A model generated the notes under the pieces. The model was not told the DNA's origin, did not search any database, and saw only the letters and a program-made list of their open reading frames with translations. A stretch of 64,000 bases of DNA from positions 1 through 64,000 of the forward strand of contig JAPKDJ010000013.1 in assembly GCA_026421245.1 (NCBI GenBank), read 5' to 3'. Positions 38,372 through 47,467 of the stretch are shown in pieces; position 1 is the stretch's first letter, and the number at the start of each line of letters is the position of its first letter. Origin of the DNA: Akkermansiaceae bacterium (lineage in GTDB: Bacteria > Verrucomicrobiota > Verrucomicrobiia > Verrucomicrobiales > Akkermansiaceae). A program made the translations under genes and the position numbers.

Positions 38372-40750
38372 CTATTTACTTTGGAATGATTCACTCGCCA
38401 CGACGAGATGAATCAGTTTTTTGATACGGTAGTGGTCGGTGACAAATTTCGCGGTGAGTTCTTCGATCGTTTTTTCGTCGGTTAACTCCAGTCTTCTTCC
38501 GAGAGCGTAGGTGAGAAGCTTGGAGGTGAAGGCCTTGGCGAATTGATCCTTTCGTTCCGAGATGAGATACTTTTTGAGGTCTTTGATTCCGGTGATGTCG
38601 CTTCCATCGGGCAGGGTCGATTCGGGCAGGACGGGGAGCCGGACCATGCCTTTGCCTTTTGTTTTTTTGCGAAGAATTTGGTCGCGCCAGAGCCCGTCGG
38701 CCCCAAAGTTTTCGAGTGGAATGCCCCAAGGGTCGATGCCGCGATGGCAGTCGTTGCATGAGACCTCCTTGCGGTGTTCGGCGAGTTGGTCGCGGACGGA
38801 AAGCTTTGCGAAGTCGGGATTGGTGGAATCGAGGTTGGGAACGTTGGGAGGCGGGTCGGAGGGGGGATCATTGAGAAGGCGCTCACGAATCCAGACCGCT
38901 CGCTTGACCGGATGCGAATCCTCACCGGTTGAGTTGCCAAGGAGAATACTTCCGTGGGTGAGGACTCCACCACGATGATCAGCGGGCTTCAATGAGACCC
39001 GTTCGAAGCCGCTGCCACGAGGTCCGCTGAGGCCGTAGTGTGTGGCGAGGGGCTCGTCCAACATCGTAAAGTCGGAATCTAGGATGTTGAGAACACTGAG
39101 GTTGTTGTGAAATATTTCGCCGAAGAAGTGAATCGTCTCCCCGCGCATTGACGTCTTTAGGGCTTCGTTAAACTTAGGGTAGGAGTTGGGATTGATGGCA
39201 ACCCGTTGCAGAGCTCCGACGTCCAACCACTGGTCGGCGAATTGCTCGACGAATTGCCATGAGCGCTGGTCGGCAATCATGCGGCCGACCTCCCGTCGGA
39301 GGATTTTAGGATCACTCAACTGTCCTGCCTGGGCGAGTTTGAAGAGTTGGGCGTCGGGCATTGAGCTCCAGAGGAAGTAGGAGAGTCTTGAGGCCAACTC
39401 CCAATCGCTGGTAGGCCTTTTTGAGGTGCCGGAGGGTTCGACGAGATAGAGAAAGTCGGGAGAGATAAGAACCATCGCGAGGGTCTCACGAATCGCATCT
39501 TCGAAAGATGCCATCTTGGCTCGGGTGGCTTTGAAGAAGCGGGAGTAGGGGGTTATTTCCTCCGCTATGACCGGACGCCGAAAGGCCTTGCTCATGAAGT
39601 GCCTCAGGATGGAGTCGGTGTAAGCGGCATCGTTGTTCTTTCGTTTCGAGGGAAAGAGAAGATCGGTGTGGTGTGAGGGGGGCCATTGGTCAAAGATGGG
39701 GCCGGCGAACTCCATCGATTCCACTTCGATCTGCGGGAAGGTGAGCGGGCCCTTTTTTTCCTTCTGTTTCTTGCCGTTTCCGCGCGCCTTGAGTGGTTTG
39801 TCCCGTCCTTCGGCATAGGCATTATCGAGCCAGATGAGCAAGCCGGGAAACTTGCTTTGGGTCTTGCTGGGCAGCGGGAAATTCTCGATCCGGCCACGGA
39901 ATTGAAAAACCTGCCAATCTTCGCTCGTGACATCGATGGGGTCGAAGAAGAGACGCGGAGCCTGGGTGTCGGCTCGATAGCCAATGGCTCCACGGAGTTG
40001 CGGGTAGCCACGCCCTTCGGCGAACTTTGCCCTGACTTTTGCCCGGATTAGGATCTCACCTTCCTCCGGATATTCTTTCAACTTGGCAATGAATTGCTGG
40101 TCTTTGTCGAGGATGTGGCTGCCACGATTTTTATCCTTCACCGTCTTTTCGAATTTTAATGAGAAGGTTTCAGGCTTGGGGCCACTGACAATTGCCTTTG
40201 CCAGGCCTTTTCGCGCGGCTTCGAGGTAATACTCCAACTGGAGATCCGACATTTGTAAAGTCGAGCCGTCGTTTCGAAACCCGTCTTCGGAGAGGGTTTC
40301 CGGAGGAAAGTTCTTTGAGTAATCCATTTCGATCCCAAGAAGATCGGTCATGGTGTTTTTGTATTCAATGCGGTTGAGGCGTCTGAGTATGACTCGCCCG
40401 CCGGTGTTTCTTTTCGCTTCCACCAGCGATTCAATTTCTCCGGTGATCCATCCGGTGAGGATCTTGAGTTCGTCGGGGGTCAGGGGATCCTCTTTCTCCG
40501 GCGGCATTTCGGCTAGGTTCAGGACGTCCTTGATGTCGTGCCATGTTTCAGCGGCAGCACGATCATTGAGGAGGTCTGTTGAAAGGAGATCGAGCCGGAA
40601 ATCTCCTTTTTGTTTCTTCTCGCCGTGGCATTTGAAACAGTGAGCTTCAAGAATGGGACGAACGTGGGTTTTGAAGTCGATTACTTCCTGACTCAGACCC
40701 GTTAGGATAAGGAACGGGAAGAGAAAAAGGCTAAAGCTTCGAAAGGACAT
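38372..40750 (-). CDS. DUF1592-family c-type cytochrome-like protein (copy 3)
   Basis: EAHCFKCHGEKKQKGDFRLD, CNDCHRGIDPWGIPLENFGADGLWRD. Confidence 0.9.
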   Translation of the reverse strand: MSFRSFSLFLFPFLILTGLSQEVIDFKTHVRPILEAHCFKCHGEKKQKGDFRLDLLSTDLLNDRAAAETWHDIKDVLNLAEMPPEKEDPLTPDELKILTGWITGEIESLVEAKRNTGGRVILRRLNRIEYKNTMTDLLGIEMDYSKNFPPETLSEDGFRNDGSTLQMSDLQLEYYLEAARKGLAKAIVSGPKPETFSLKFEKTVKDKNRGSHILDKDQQFIAKLKEYPEEGEILIRAKVRAKFAEGRGYPQLRGAIGYRADTQAPRLFFDPIDVTSEDWQVFQFRGRIENFPLPSKTQSKFPGLLIWLDNAYAEGRDKPLKARGNGKKQKEKKGPLTFPQIEVESMEFAGPIFDQWPPSHHTDLLFPSKRKNNDAAYTDSILRHFMSKAFRRPVIAEEITPYSRFFKATRAKMASFEDAIRETLAMVLISPDFLYLVEPSGTSKRPTSDWELASRLSYFLWSSMPDAQLFKLAQAGQLSDPKILRREVGRMIADQRSWQFVEQFADQWLDVGALQRVAINPNSYPKFNEALKTSMRGETIHFFGEIFHNNLSVLNILDSDFTMLDEPLATHYGLSGPRGSGFERVSLKPADHRGGVLTHGSILLGNSTGEDSHPVKRAVWIRERLLNDPPSDPPPNVPNLDSTNPDFAKLSVRDQLAEHRKEVSCNDCHRGIDPWGIPLENFGADGLWRDQILRKKTKGKGMVRLPVLPESTLPDGSDITGIKDLKKYLISERKDQFAKAFTSKLLTYALGRRLELTDEKTIEELTAKFVTDHYRIKKLIHLVVASESFQSK

Positions 40751-40810
40751 CTGTGCGCGTTCTCTTTCATACCAAGAAGTCATCTATCGTCTTTCAGCGC
40801 GGTGGGTGAC

Positions 40811-41893
40811 TCAAGCAAGTTCGGCGGCGATGGAGTCGACGAGGAGGGGGCCTTCACCGGTGAGGCGGAGGTGGGTTGGGGTCTTTTCGACGAGGTGGGA
40901 GATGGGGGCGAGGTTGGTTTCGGGGGTGATGTATTTGAGTGGCAGACCTTCGATAGTGCGGAGCTGGAGGGCGATACGTTCGAGCCGCCAGGCGTCGTCG
41001 TCGATGATTTCAATGTCATCTTGGGCGTGGCCGACGGAGTCGATGCGCTTGAGGTAGTCGACGGTGTCGCACACGTTTTGGTGTCGGGTGCGGTTGAGAG
41101 TTGAGACGGCGGAGGGGCCAAGGCCTAGATAGTCGTTGCCGATCCAGTATCCTTCGTTGTGGCGGGAGCGTTTTTCGGGGAGGGCGTAGTTGGAGGTTTC
41201 ATAATGTTCGTAACTGGAGGCGGTGAGGAAGTTTTCGGCGAGGGTGAACATTTTGGCGTTGAGATCGGGGTCGTCCTGGAAGTCGCCGGTTTGGAATTTT
41301 TTGAAGAAGGCAGTGTCTTCCTCGTAGGTGAGATTGTAGGCGGAGAGATGGTCGGGTTGGAGGGCGAGGGCCTGGGTGAGAGTATCGTCCCAGTCTAGGA
41401 GGGATTGGCCGGGGACGGAGAAGATGAGGTCGATGTTGACTTCAAGATCAGTGGCTTCGCGGAGGAGGTGGACGGAGGTGATGGCCTGCATGGGGGTATG
41501 CTCCCGGCCGAGGGTTTCGAGGTGCTTGCCGAGGAAGGATTGCACGCCGAGGGAGACGCGGGTGACGCCAAGGTCCTGATAGAGTTGGGCGGTGCGTGAG
41601 GTGAAGGTGGCGGGGTTTGCTTCGAGGGTGATTTCCTCGATGGTTGAGAAGTCGAAGATCTCGCGCAATCCATCGAAGAGTCGGCCGAGGTGGGTCGGAG
41701 AGAGCATGGACGGGGTGCCTCCGCCGAAGTAGATGGTTTTAAAAGGGGAGATGTTTTTTTGAGCGGTGAAGCGGGCCTCGGTGAGGAGGGCCTCGACGAA
41801 GGCTCCGAGGTCGGTTTTGCCGGGTGTGTGCTTGTAGAAAGAACAGTAGGGGCAGATCCGGTGGCAGAAAGGGATGTGGAGATAAAGATGCAC
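40811..41893 (-). CDS. hemW: radical SAM family haem chaperone HemW
   Basis: YLHIPFCHRICPYCSFYKH; IYFGGGTPSMLSPTHLGRL; VSLGVQSF. Confidence 0.94.
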   Translation of the reverse strand: MHLYLHIPFCHRICPYCSFYKHTPGKTDLGAFVEALLTEARFTAQKNISPFKTIYFGGGTPSMLSPTHLGRLFDGLREIFDFSTIEEITLEANPATFTSRTAQLYQDLGVTRVSLGVQSFLGKHLETLGREHTPMQAITSVHLLREATDLEVNIDLIFSVPGQSLLDWDDTLTQALALQPDHLSAYNLTYEEDTAFFKKFQTGDFQDDPDLNAKMFTLAENFLTASSYEHYETSNYALPEKRSRHNEGYWIGNDYLGLGPSAVSTLNRTRHQNVCDTVDYLKRIDSVGHAQDDIEIIDDDAWRLERIALQLRTIEGLPLKYITPETNLAPISHLVEKTPTHLRLTGEGPLLVDSIAAELA

Positions 41894-41898
41894 GGACT

Positions 41899-42879
41899 AT
41901 GAAAGAAGGTTCAAGGATGAAGGCTGAATTGGGAGGGGGGGAATTTGCAGTTGGTAGAGGGGGAGATTTGAGGGAAGACTGTGGAGTTGTGAAGAAGGGA
42001 GGTTTAAATACGAAGGTTTTGAAGGACGTTTCGCGTTCTTTTTATCTGAGTCTTCGGTTCTTACCGAAGGCGTTTCGGTCATCGACGAGTGTGGGGTATT
42101 TGTTGGCGAGGGCAAGCGACACGATTGCGGATGCGGGGGAGTTGGGTGTGGAGGAAAGGCGGGAGCTGTTGTCGCAGTTTGTGAAATTTGTGGAGACGGG
42201 GGAGGGATTTGAGATGCCTGTGGTGGCCGGGCTTCCGGAGGGCGAGAGGGTTTTGATGGAGCGGTTGGATGAGTGTGTAGAGGCTTTGGAGGAGTTGCCG
42301 GAGTGCCAGCAGGCGTCGGTGAGGAAGGTGGTGGGGATTATTACGGAAGGGCAGAAGTGGGATCTGGATCGTTTCGAAGACAAAGGCGTGGTCGGATTGC
42401 AATCGGATGAAGAACTACGCAAGTATACTTATCAGGTGGCGGGATGTGTGGGGGAGTTTTGGACGGAGATTGGCTTTGGGGTTGAGGGAGATTTTGCGCG
42501 AGCTTCTGAGAAGGAAATGATGGGATGGGGTCAGGCTTACGGGAGGAGTCTGCAGTTGATTAATATTCTACGAGATGTGCCGGAAGATCTGGAGAACGGG
42601 CGGTGTTACTTGCCGGGTGCGATTTCAAAAGAAGAGCTTCTGCGCGAGAGGCAGAGGTGGATCAAGGAGGCGCGGGAGGGATTGGATTTGGCGGATCGGT
42701 ATGCGGAAGCTTTGAGCGGGAAGCGGATGCGTTTTGGGACGGTGCTTCCGGCGATGATTGGGCGGGAGACTCTGGATCGACTTGAGCAATCGACTTGGGA
42801 CGAGTGGGAGGCGGGAGTGAAGGTTTCGCGTAAGGAGATTTACAGGATGATGGCGCAGGCGGTGAGGTTTGCGGTGTGA
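41899..42879 (+). CDS. squalene/phytoene synthase family protein
   Basis: KVLKDVSRSFYLSLRFLPKAFRSSTSVGYLLARASDTIADAG; GRSLQLINILRDVPEDLENGRCYLP. Confidence 0.93.
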   Translation: MKEGSRMKAELGGGEFAVGRGGDLREDCGVVKKGGLNTKVLKDVSRSFYLSLRFLPKAFRSSTSVGYLLARASDTIADAGELGVEERRELLSQFVKFVETGEGFEMPVVAGLPEGERVLMERLDECVEALEELPECQQASVRKVVGIITEGQKWDLDRFEDKGVVGLQSDEELRKYTYQVAGCVGEFWTEIGFGVEGDFARASEKEMMGWGQAYGRSLQLINILRDVPEDLENGRCYLPGAISKEELLRERQRWIKEAREGLDLADRYAEALSGKRMRFGTVLPAMIGRETLDRLEQSTWDEWEAGVKVSRKEIYRMMAQAVRFAV

Positions 42880-43008
42880 CAGCGGGCGGGCTTTAATCGG
42901 TGACCTCCGGAGTGGGGATATGTGATGCAAAGCCGAGGTCTGTGGTCATTGGGTGATGACACGAGACCCTCTGGGCTGCCTTAGCTCGCTCTTTTGGAGC
43001 TTGGAATA

Positions 43009-44157
43009 TCAGTCCGCGAGGAGTTCGCGGATGTGGGGGGTGTAAAGCTCGGGCTCAAGGAGGAAGGAATCGTGCCCTTTGGCGGAGTGGACGGTGATGT
43101 GCATGGTGTCCACGTCGGCGTCTTCGAGGTGTTTGACGAGTTCGGCTTGTTCTTCAGGATAGAAGCAGAAGTCGGAGTCGATGGAGAAGACGAGGAATTT
43201 GTGGCCGGCGGCCTGGCAGCGGGCGAAAAGGTCTTCGGGCGAGTCGGCATCTCCTTGGAAGATAGCGTTGTAGCGCGACCACATGTCAATGATGCGGAGA
43301 TAGGTGTTGGCGTCGAAACGCTCGGTGAATTTCTTCCCCTGATGGAGCATGTAGCTCTGGAAGGTGTCACGAATCTGATACCAGGAAAGCATTTCCTCCT
43401 CGTGCACGAGTTGGCGTCGGGCGCGGCGTTCGAAGGTGTCGAGATGGACAAAGGTCTTGTGCGAGATCATACGCGCGAGCGCGAGGCCAATGCGAGGGAA
43501 CTCGGAGTTGTAGTAGTCGCCGCCGTTGAAATGCTTGTCGTTTTCGATGGCGAGAATTTGCTCGAAGAGGATGAGGCGGTTGAGGACGGTGGTTTTGAAT
43601 CCACTGGCGATAGGGATGACCTTTCCGACGCGGTCAGGGTGTCGGGTGGCGAAGGTGAGGGTGCAGAGCCCACCGACAGAAGGGCCGATGGCGGAATGGA
43701 GTTTTGCGATGCCAAAGTGATCGAGGAGAGGGAGGTGGGCATCGACGATGTCAGCGACGTTGAGGTGGGGGAAGGTTGCTCCGAAGCGTTTTCCGGTTTC
43801 GGGATTGATGCTGGCCGGGCCGGAAGAGCCGTAGCAGCCGCCGAGGTAGTTGGCGCAGATGACGAAGAAGCGGTCGGTGTCGATTGCTTTGCCGGGGCCA
43901 ACCATTTCATTCCACCAGCCATCGTGGAGTTCCTCGGTCCAGTAGTCGGAACCCTCGGGGGACGAGGGATGGTGGCCGGAGACGTGATGGGTTCCGGAGA
44001 GAGCGTGGAAGATGAGGATGGCGTTGGATTGATCGTCGTTCAAGGTGCCCCATGTGGCGTAGGCGAGTTGAGCAGAGGGTATGCGGCAGCCTTCCCGGAG
44101 AGTGAGGTCGCCGAGGGGGAGGAGGGATGTTTGTGTTTCCGACACGGGAAGGAGCAA
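43009..44157 (-). CDS. metX: homoserine O-acetyltransferase family protein
   Basis: ATWGTLNDDQSNAILIFHALSGTHHVSG; GPGKAIDTDRFFVICANYLGGCYGSSGPASINPETGKRFGATFP. Confidence 0.88.
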   Translation of the reverse strand: MLLPVSETQTSLLPLGDLTLREGCRIPSAQLAYATWGTLNDDQSNAILIFHALSGTHHVSGHHPSSPEGSDYWTEELHDGWWNEMVGPGKAIDTDRFFVICANYLGGCYGSSGPASINPETGKRFGATFPHLNVADIVDAHLPLLDHFGIAKLHSAIGPSVGGLCTLTFATRHPDRVGKVIPIASGFKTTVLNRLILFEQILAIENDKHFNGGDYYNSEFPRIGLALARMISHKTFVHLDTFERRARRQLVHEEEMLSWYQIRDTFQSYMLHQGKKFTERFDANTYLRIIDMWSRYNAIFQGDADSPEDLFARCQAAGHKFLVFSIDSDFCFYPEEQAELVKHLEDADVDTMHITVHSAKGHDSFLLEPELYTPHIRELLAD

Positions 44158-44243
44158 ACTCTAAAATGGAGATTTTGAAACTCTAAACAAATGCGAAATT
44201 GCGAAATCGGGAATCGGAAAGAGGCTATGATGTGCGTGATGGC

Positions 44244-44330
44244 TTACGAAAGTATCACTTTGGTGACTGACCAGAGAGCCCAAAAAGTGAGAATGCCAAA
44301 GCAGAGAGTGAGGATTAGGGCCATGAACAT
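44244..44330 (-). CDS. possible 28-aa single-TM small protein (or remnant)
   Basis: MFMALILTLCFGILTFWALWSVTKVILS*; frame open further upstream (NDEPFYKLDTS). Confidence 0.3.
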   Translation of the reverse strand: MFMALILTLCFGILTFWALWSVTKVILS

Positions 44331-44685
44331 GGAGGTGTCTAACTTGTAGAAGGGTTCGTCATTTGAGGCGGATTGTGACCTTGTCGAAGACAAGGGAGAT
44401 CGTAAATATCGCAGAGAGGCCAAAGTCGAGCCAGAGGCCCCAGAAAATGATGGATTTGGTTTGCGGACTTACTGCCTCCGAGTAGGCGTGAGGGTTGGCC
44501 GTTTTAAGTTCCCACAGATGATCTCGCGCCGAGGGGTGGCTTATGTTTTTGAGAGCGAGACGTGCCTTCGATGTTTGGCCGCTCGGCAGCGGAGTCAGAT
44601 TTCGTAAGTTTCTTCTTCTTGTCCCATGGTGGTTGGTAAATGAGATTTGGATTCCATATCTTCGGATATCGGGCTTTCTTAAACC

Positions 44686-45156
44686 ATGATTGCTTTCAAG
44701 GAATGGGATGTTGTTTGTCAGGCGCTGGAGGAGGGAGGTCAGGCGCTGATTCTTCGGAAAGGGGGAATCCACGAGGGGCGAGAGGGGTTTTCATTTGCGC
44801 ACGAGGAGTTTGTTTTGTTTCCGACGCGTTTTCATGCGCAAGGGGACTATGTGAAGGTTCCTGACGTGGTTGCTAAGCCGGAGTGGGAAGTTGGGGAGGT
44901 GGTGGTGATCACCTCGAAAGTGAAGGTGACTAAGGCGTTGACTTTGACCGATTGGGAGGATGTGGCGGCCCTGAATGGACAGCATATTTGGACTGAGGAG
45001 ACGATTCGTGATCGTTTTTTCTGGGAAGGGAAGGGGATGGCTTCAGGGAGTATCCACGTGGCTTATGTGGAGGTAGAGAAGTTGGAGGAGCCGATCAAAT
45101 TTCCCTATTCCAAGAAATACGGAGGGTGCCGGAGTTGGGTGGAATTGGAGCTTTAA
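44686..45156 (+). CDS. DUF1802 family protein
   Basis: FKEWDVVCQALEEGGQALILRKGGIHEGREGFSFAHEEFVLFPTRFHAQ. Confidence 0.88.
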   Translation: MIAFKEWDVVCQALEEGGQALILRKGGIHEGREGFSFAHEEFVLFPTRFHAQGDYVKVPDVVAKPEWEVGEVVVITSKVKVTKALTLTDWEDVAALNGQHIWTEETIRDRFFWEGKGMASGSIHVAYVEVEKLEEPIKFPYSKKYGGCRSWVELEL

Positions 45157-45269
45157 GCACGGAGCTGCGGACGGCTCACGCAGAGACGCGAAGGCTCAGA
45201 CTAAAGTCGAAGCTCCGCGGGCTTGTTGTGCCCTGAGGGGAACTCTGGAGAGAGCCCTTCCCTGAAGGG

Positions 45270-46223
45270 TTAATCGTCGATGTTGAAGCCGGCTTCTTCG
45301 AGAGCAAGGGTGGCGGCACCGACCATGCCGGCTTCGTTGCCGAAGCGGGCTGGAAGGAGGCGGAGGTTTTCTTTGAATGCCGGGCTGAGTTGGGCACGGA
45401 GGTGTTTCTCGAGCGGATCAAAAAGCAGGGAGCCGGCTTTGGCGACGCCGCCGCCGATGATGATGGCTTCGGGATTGAGGAGCCAGCAGCAGTTCATGAG
45501 AGCGGTGGATAGTTTTTTGGCAACGCGATCCCAGATACTGAGGGCGATTTCGTCGCCCTTGAGAGCGAGGGCGGTGAGGTGGGCGGGCTCGCAATCGGAA
45601 CGCACCATTGTTTTTCCGGCATCGGCGTAGGCTTTGAGGGCCATGTCGGTGATTTGCTGGTTGCCGACGTAGTCCTCGAGAGAGCCACGATTGCCATAGG
45701 CTCCATCGGGCCCCTGATAATCGATGGACGTTTGACCGAGTTCTCCAGCGACGAAGTTGGCGCCCCGAACCATGCGATTGTCGATGACAATGCCGCCTCC
45801 CACTCCGGTGCCAAGGGTGAGTGCGACGAGGTGGCTCATACCACGGCCGGAACCGCGTTTCCACTCGGCGTAGGCCATGCAATTAGCGTCGTTTTCAACG
45901 GTGACGGGAAGGTTGGCGAGCTCGTTGAGCTCGCGTTTGAGGTAGATGCGCTGCCAGCCTTTGACGTTGGTGAGGTTATGCACCATTCCGGTGGGGAAAT
46001 CGACAAAGCCCGGCATGCCGACGCCGATGGCTTCGATCCGGGGGTGGCTAGAGCGAAGGTTTCTGACCGTATCGTGGATGCGCTCGATGAGCGGGCGTGC
46101 TTCCTCAAACTCCTGGGTATCGATCCGGGGGGCTTCTTCGATGAGATTGCCGCGATAAAGGACTCCGGTTTTCACCGAAGTTCCGCCGAAATCAATGCCA
46201 ATGGCCAGAGGGACGTCGCTCAT
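45270..46223 (-). CDS. ROK family protein (glucokinase-like)
   Basis: IGIDFGGTSVKTGV, LTLGTGVGGGIVIDNRMVRGANFVAGELGQ. Confidence 0.93.
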   Translation of the reverse strand: MSDVPLAIGIDFGGTSVKTGVLYRGNLIEEAPRIDTQEFEEARPLIERIHDTVRNLRSSHPRIEAIGVGMPGFVDFPTGMVHNLTNVKGWQRIYLKRELNELANLPVTVENDANCMAYAEWKRGSGRGMSHLVALTLGTGVGGGIVIDNRMVRGANFVAGELGQTSIDYQGPDGAYGNRGSLEDYVGNQQITDMALKAYADAGKTMVRSDCEPAHLTALALKGDEIALSIWDRVAKKLSTALMNCCWLLNPEAIIIGGGVAKAGSLLFDPLEKHLRAQLSPAFKENLRLLPARFGNEAGMVGAATLALEEAGFNIDD

Positions 46224-46268
46224 AAAGTTTTTGGAGGATAGGGGATGCGTTCGATCAGGAAACGAACT

Positions 46269-47006
46269 TTATTTTGAAATTTTGTGGTTGGCCCGTCCGA
46301 TGGCTTGAATTCCTTTCATCGTCAAGTCCTGGTCGAGGTGTTGAATGGCGTCGAGACCGTGGCTAATCAGGGCGGAGTCTCCTCCGGTGGCAATGATCGT
46401 AGGGTGGCCGCCGAGTTCGGAGCAGATTGCGTTCAGGATTTCGCGAATGAGTCCGCGATAGCCGATGACGGCCCCAACCTGCATCGCTTCTTCGGTGCTG
46501 CGACCGATTATGGAGGAGGGTTCTTCAAGCTGAATGGCGGGGAGGAGGGCGGTTTTGGTGTGAAGGTAATCGCGTAGCGAGGCGGTGCCAGGAGCGATGA
46601 CTCCGCCGAGATAGGCCCCGTTTTGGGAGATGACGTCGAAGGTGACGGCGGTTCCAAAGTCGATGACGATGGCCGGAGCGGAAAATTCAAGGAAGGCTGC
46701 GGAGGCGTTGGCGAGGCGGTCTGCTCCAATTTGGGCGGGTTTTGGGTAATCGATGGTGATCGGGAGGTTCGACAGATGGGAGACCTGATGAACGGGGATA
46801 TCGAGGAAGTCTTCCATTAGGGCTGCTGCCTTGGGAACGACGGAACAGAGAGTGGCGTGCGTAAACTTTTGACTGCTGAGTGCACGTGTCAGCGCCTTTT
46901 TCGATAGATCGGATGTGGGAACGGTCTCCCTCCATGCGGAAAGTTCGCTATCGTGATCGAGGGCGAACTTGGTCAGGGTGTTGGAATTGTCGATGAGGAG
47001 GTGCAC
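46269..47006 (-). CDS. coaX: type III pantothenate kinase
   Basis: LLIDNSNTLTKFAL, IGADRLANASAAF, VIDFGTAVTFDVIS, GGVIAPGTASLRDYLHTKTALLP. Confidence 0.93.
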   Translation of the reverse strand: MHLLIDNSNTLTKFALDHDSELSAWRETVPTSDLSKKALTRALSSQKFTHATLCSVVPKAAALMEDFLDIPVHQVSHLSNLPITIDYPKPAQIGADRLANASAAFLEFSAPAIVIDFGTAVTFDVISQNGAYLGGVIAPGTASLRDYLHTKTALLPAIQLEEPSSIIGRSTEEAMQVGAVIGYRGLIREILNAICSELGGHPTIIATGGDSALISHGLDAIQHLDQDLTMKGIQAIGRANHKISK

Positions 47007-47007
47007 T

Positions 47008-47385
47008 TTAGTCGACCTCCAGGATTTCTACCTCATAACCGTCGGGATCGGTGATGAAGGCCATTTTACGCTCGCCTGAGGTGAATTTTTCGCGCCATTC
47101 ACCAGGCCAAATCTCGATTCCCTGTTCTTCGAGGTCACTACAATATTTGATGATATTCAGGACGCCGACGCAGGTGTGCACAAGGTCTTCGGGGAATTCG
47201 ACCTTGTAGTCCGGGGAATAGGTGAGTTCGAGGAAGTGTTCGTTTCCGGGCAGGTTCATGAAGGCGAGTTCATTTCCTTCCGGGGATTTTTTTTTCTGGC
47301 CGAGTTTGAAGCCTACTTTTTCGTAGAATTCGATGGAGGCCGCGGGATCGGAGACGCGGATGCGGGTGTGGAGAAACTTGATCAT
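47008..47385 (-). CDS. VOC family (glyoxalase I-like) protein
   Basis: FLHTRIRVSDPAASIEFYEKVGFKLG...MAFITDPDGYEVEILE. Confidence 0.92.
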   Translation of the reverse strand: MIKFLHTRIRVSDPAASIEFYEKVGFKLGQKKKSPEGNELAFMNLPGNEHFLELTYSPDYKVEFPEDLVHTCVGVLNIIKYCSDLEEQGIEIWPGEWREKFTSGERKMAFITDPDGYEVEILEVD

Positions 47386-47467
47386 GGGAGGGAGTTTGGC
47401 GGGAAGTTGCTGGCGTGTGAAGTGTGGAGTTGCGGCGGGGGGTGGGAAGCGTTAGAGATCCCTCGTC

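Noticed and set aside
42994-44178. 394-aa plus-strand ORF opposite metX-like gene
   Set aside because: The opposite strand has clear family motifs; the plus ORF is a shadow frame with low-complexity Gly/Glu/Val content.
44158-44243. SAM riboswitch upstream of metX-like gene
   Set aside because: No recognisable SAM-I/SAM-II core sequence or terminator structure.
45157-45269. Possible dispersed repeat (cacggagctgcggacggctcacgcagagacgcgaagg)
   Set aside because: Resembles repeat-like sequence but I saw only one copy in the window; it needs a genome-wide search.
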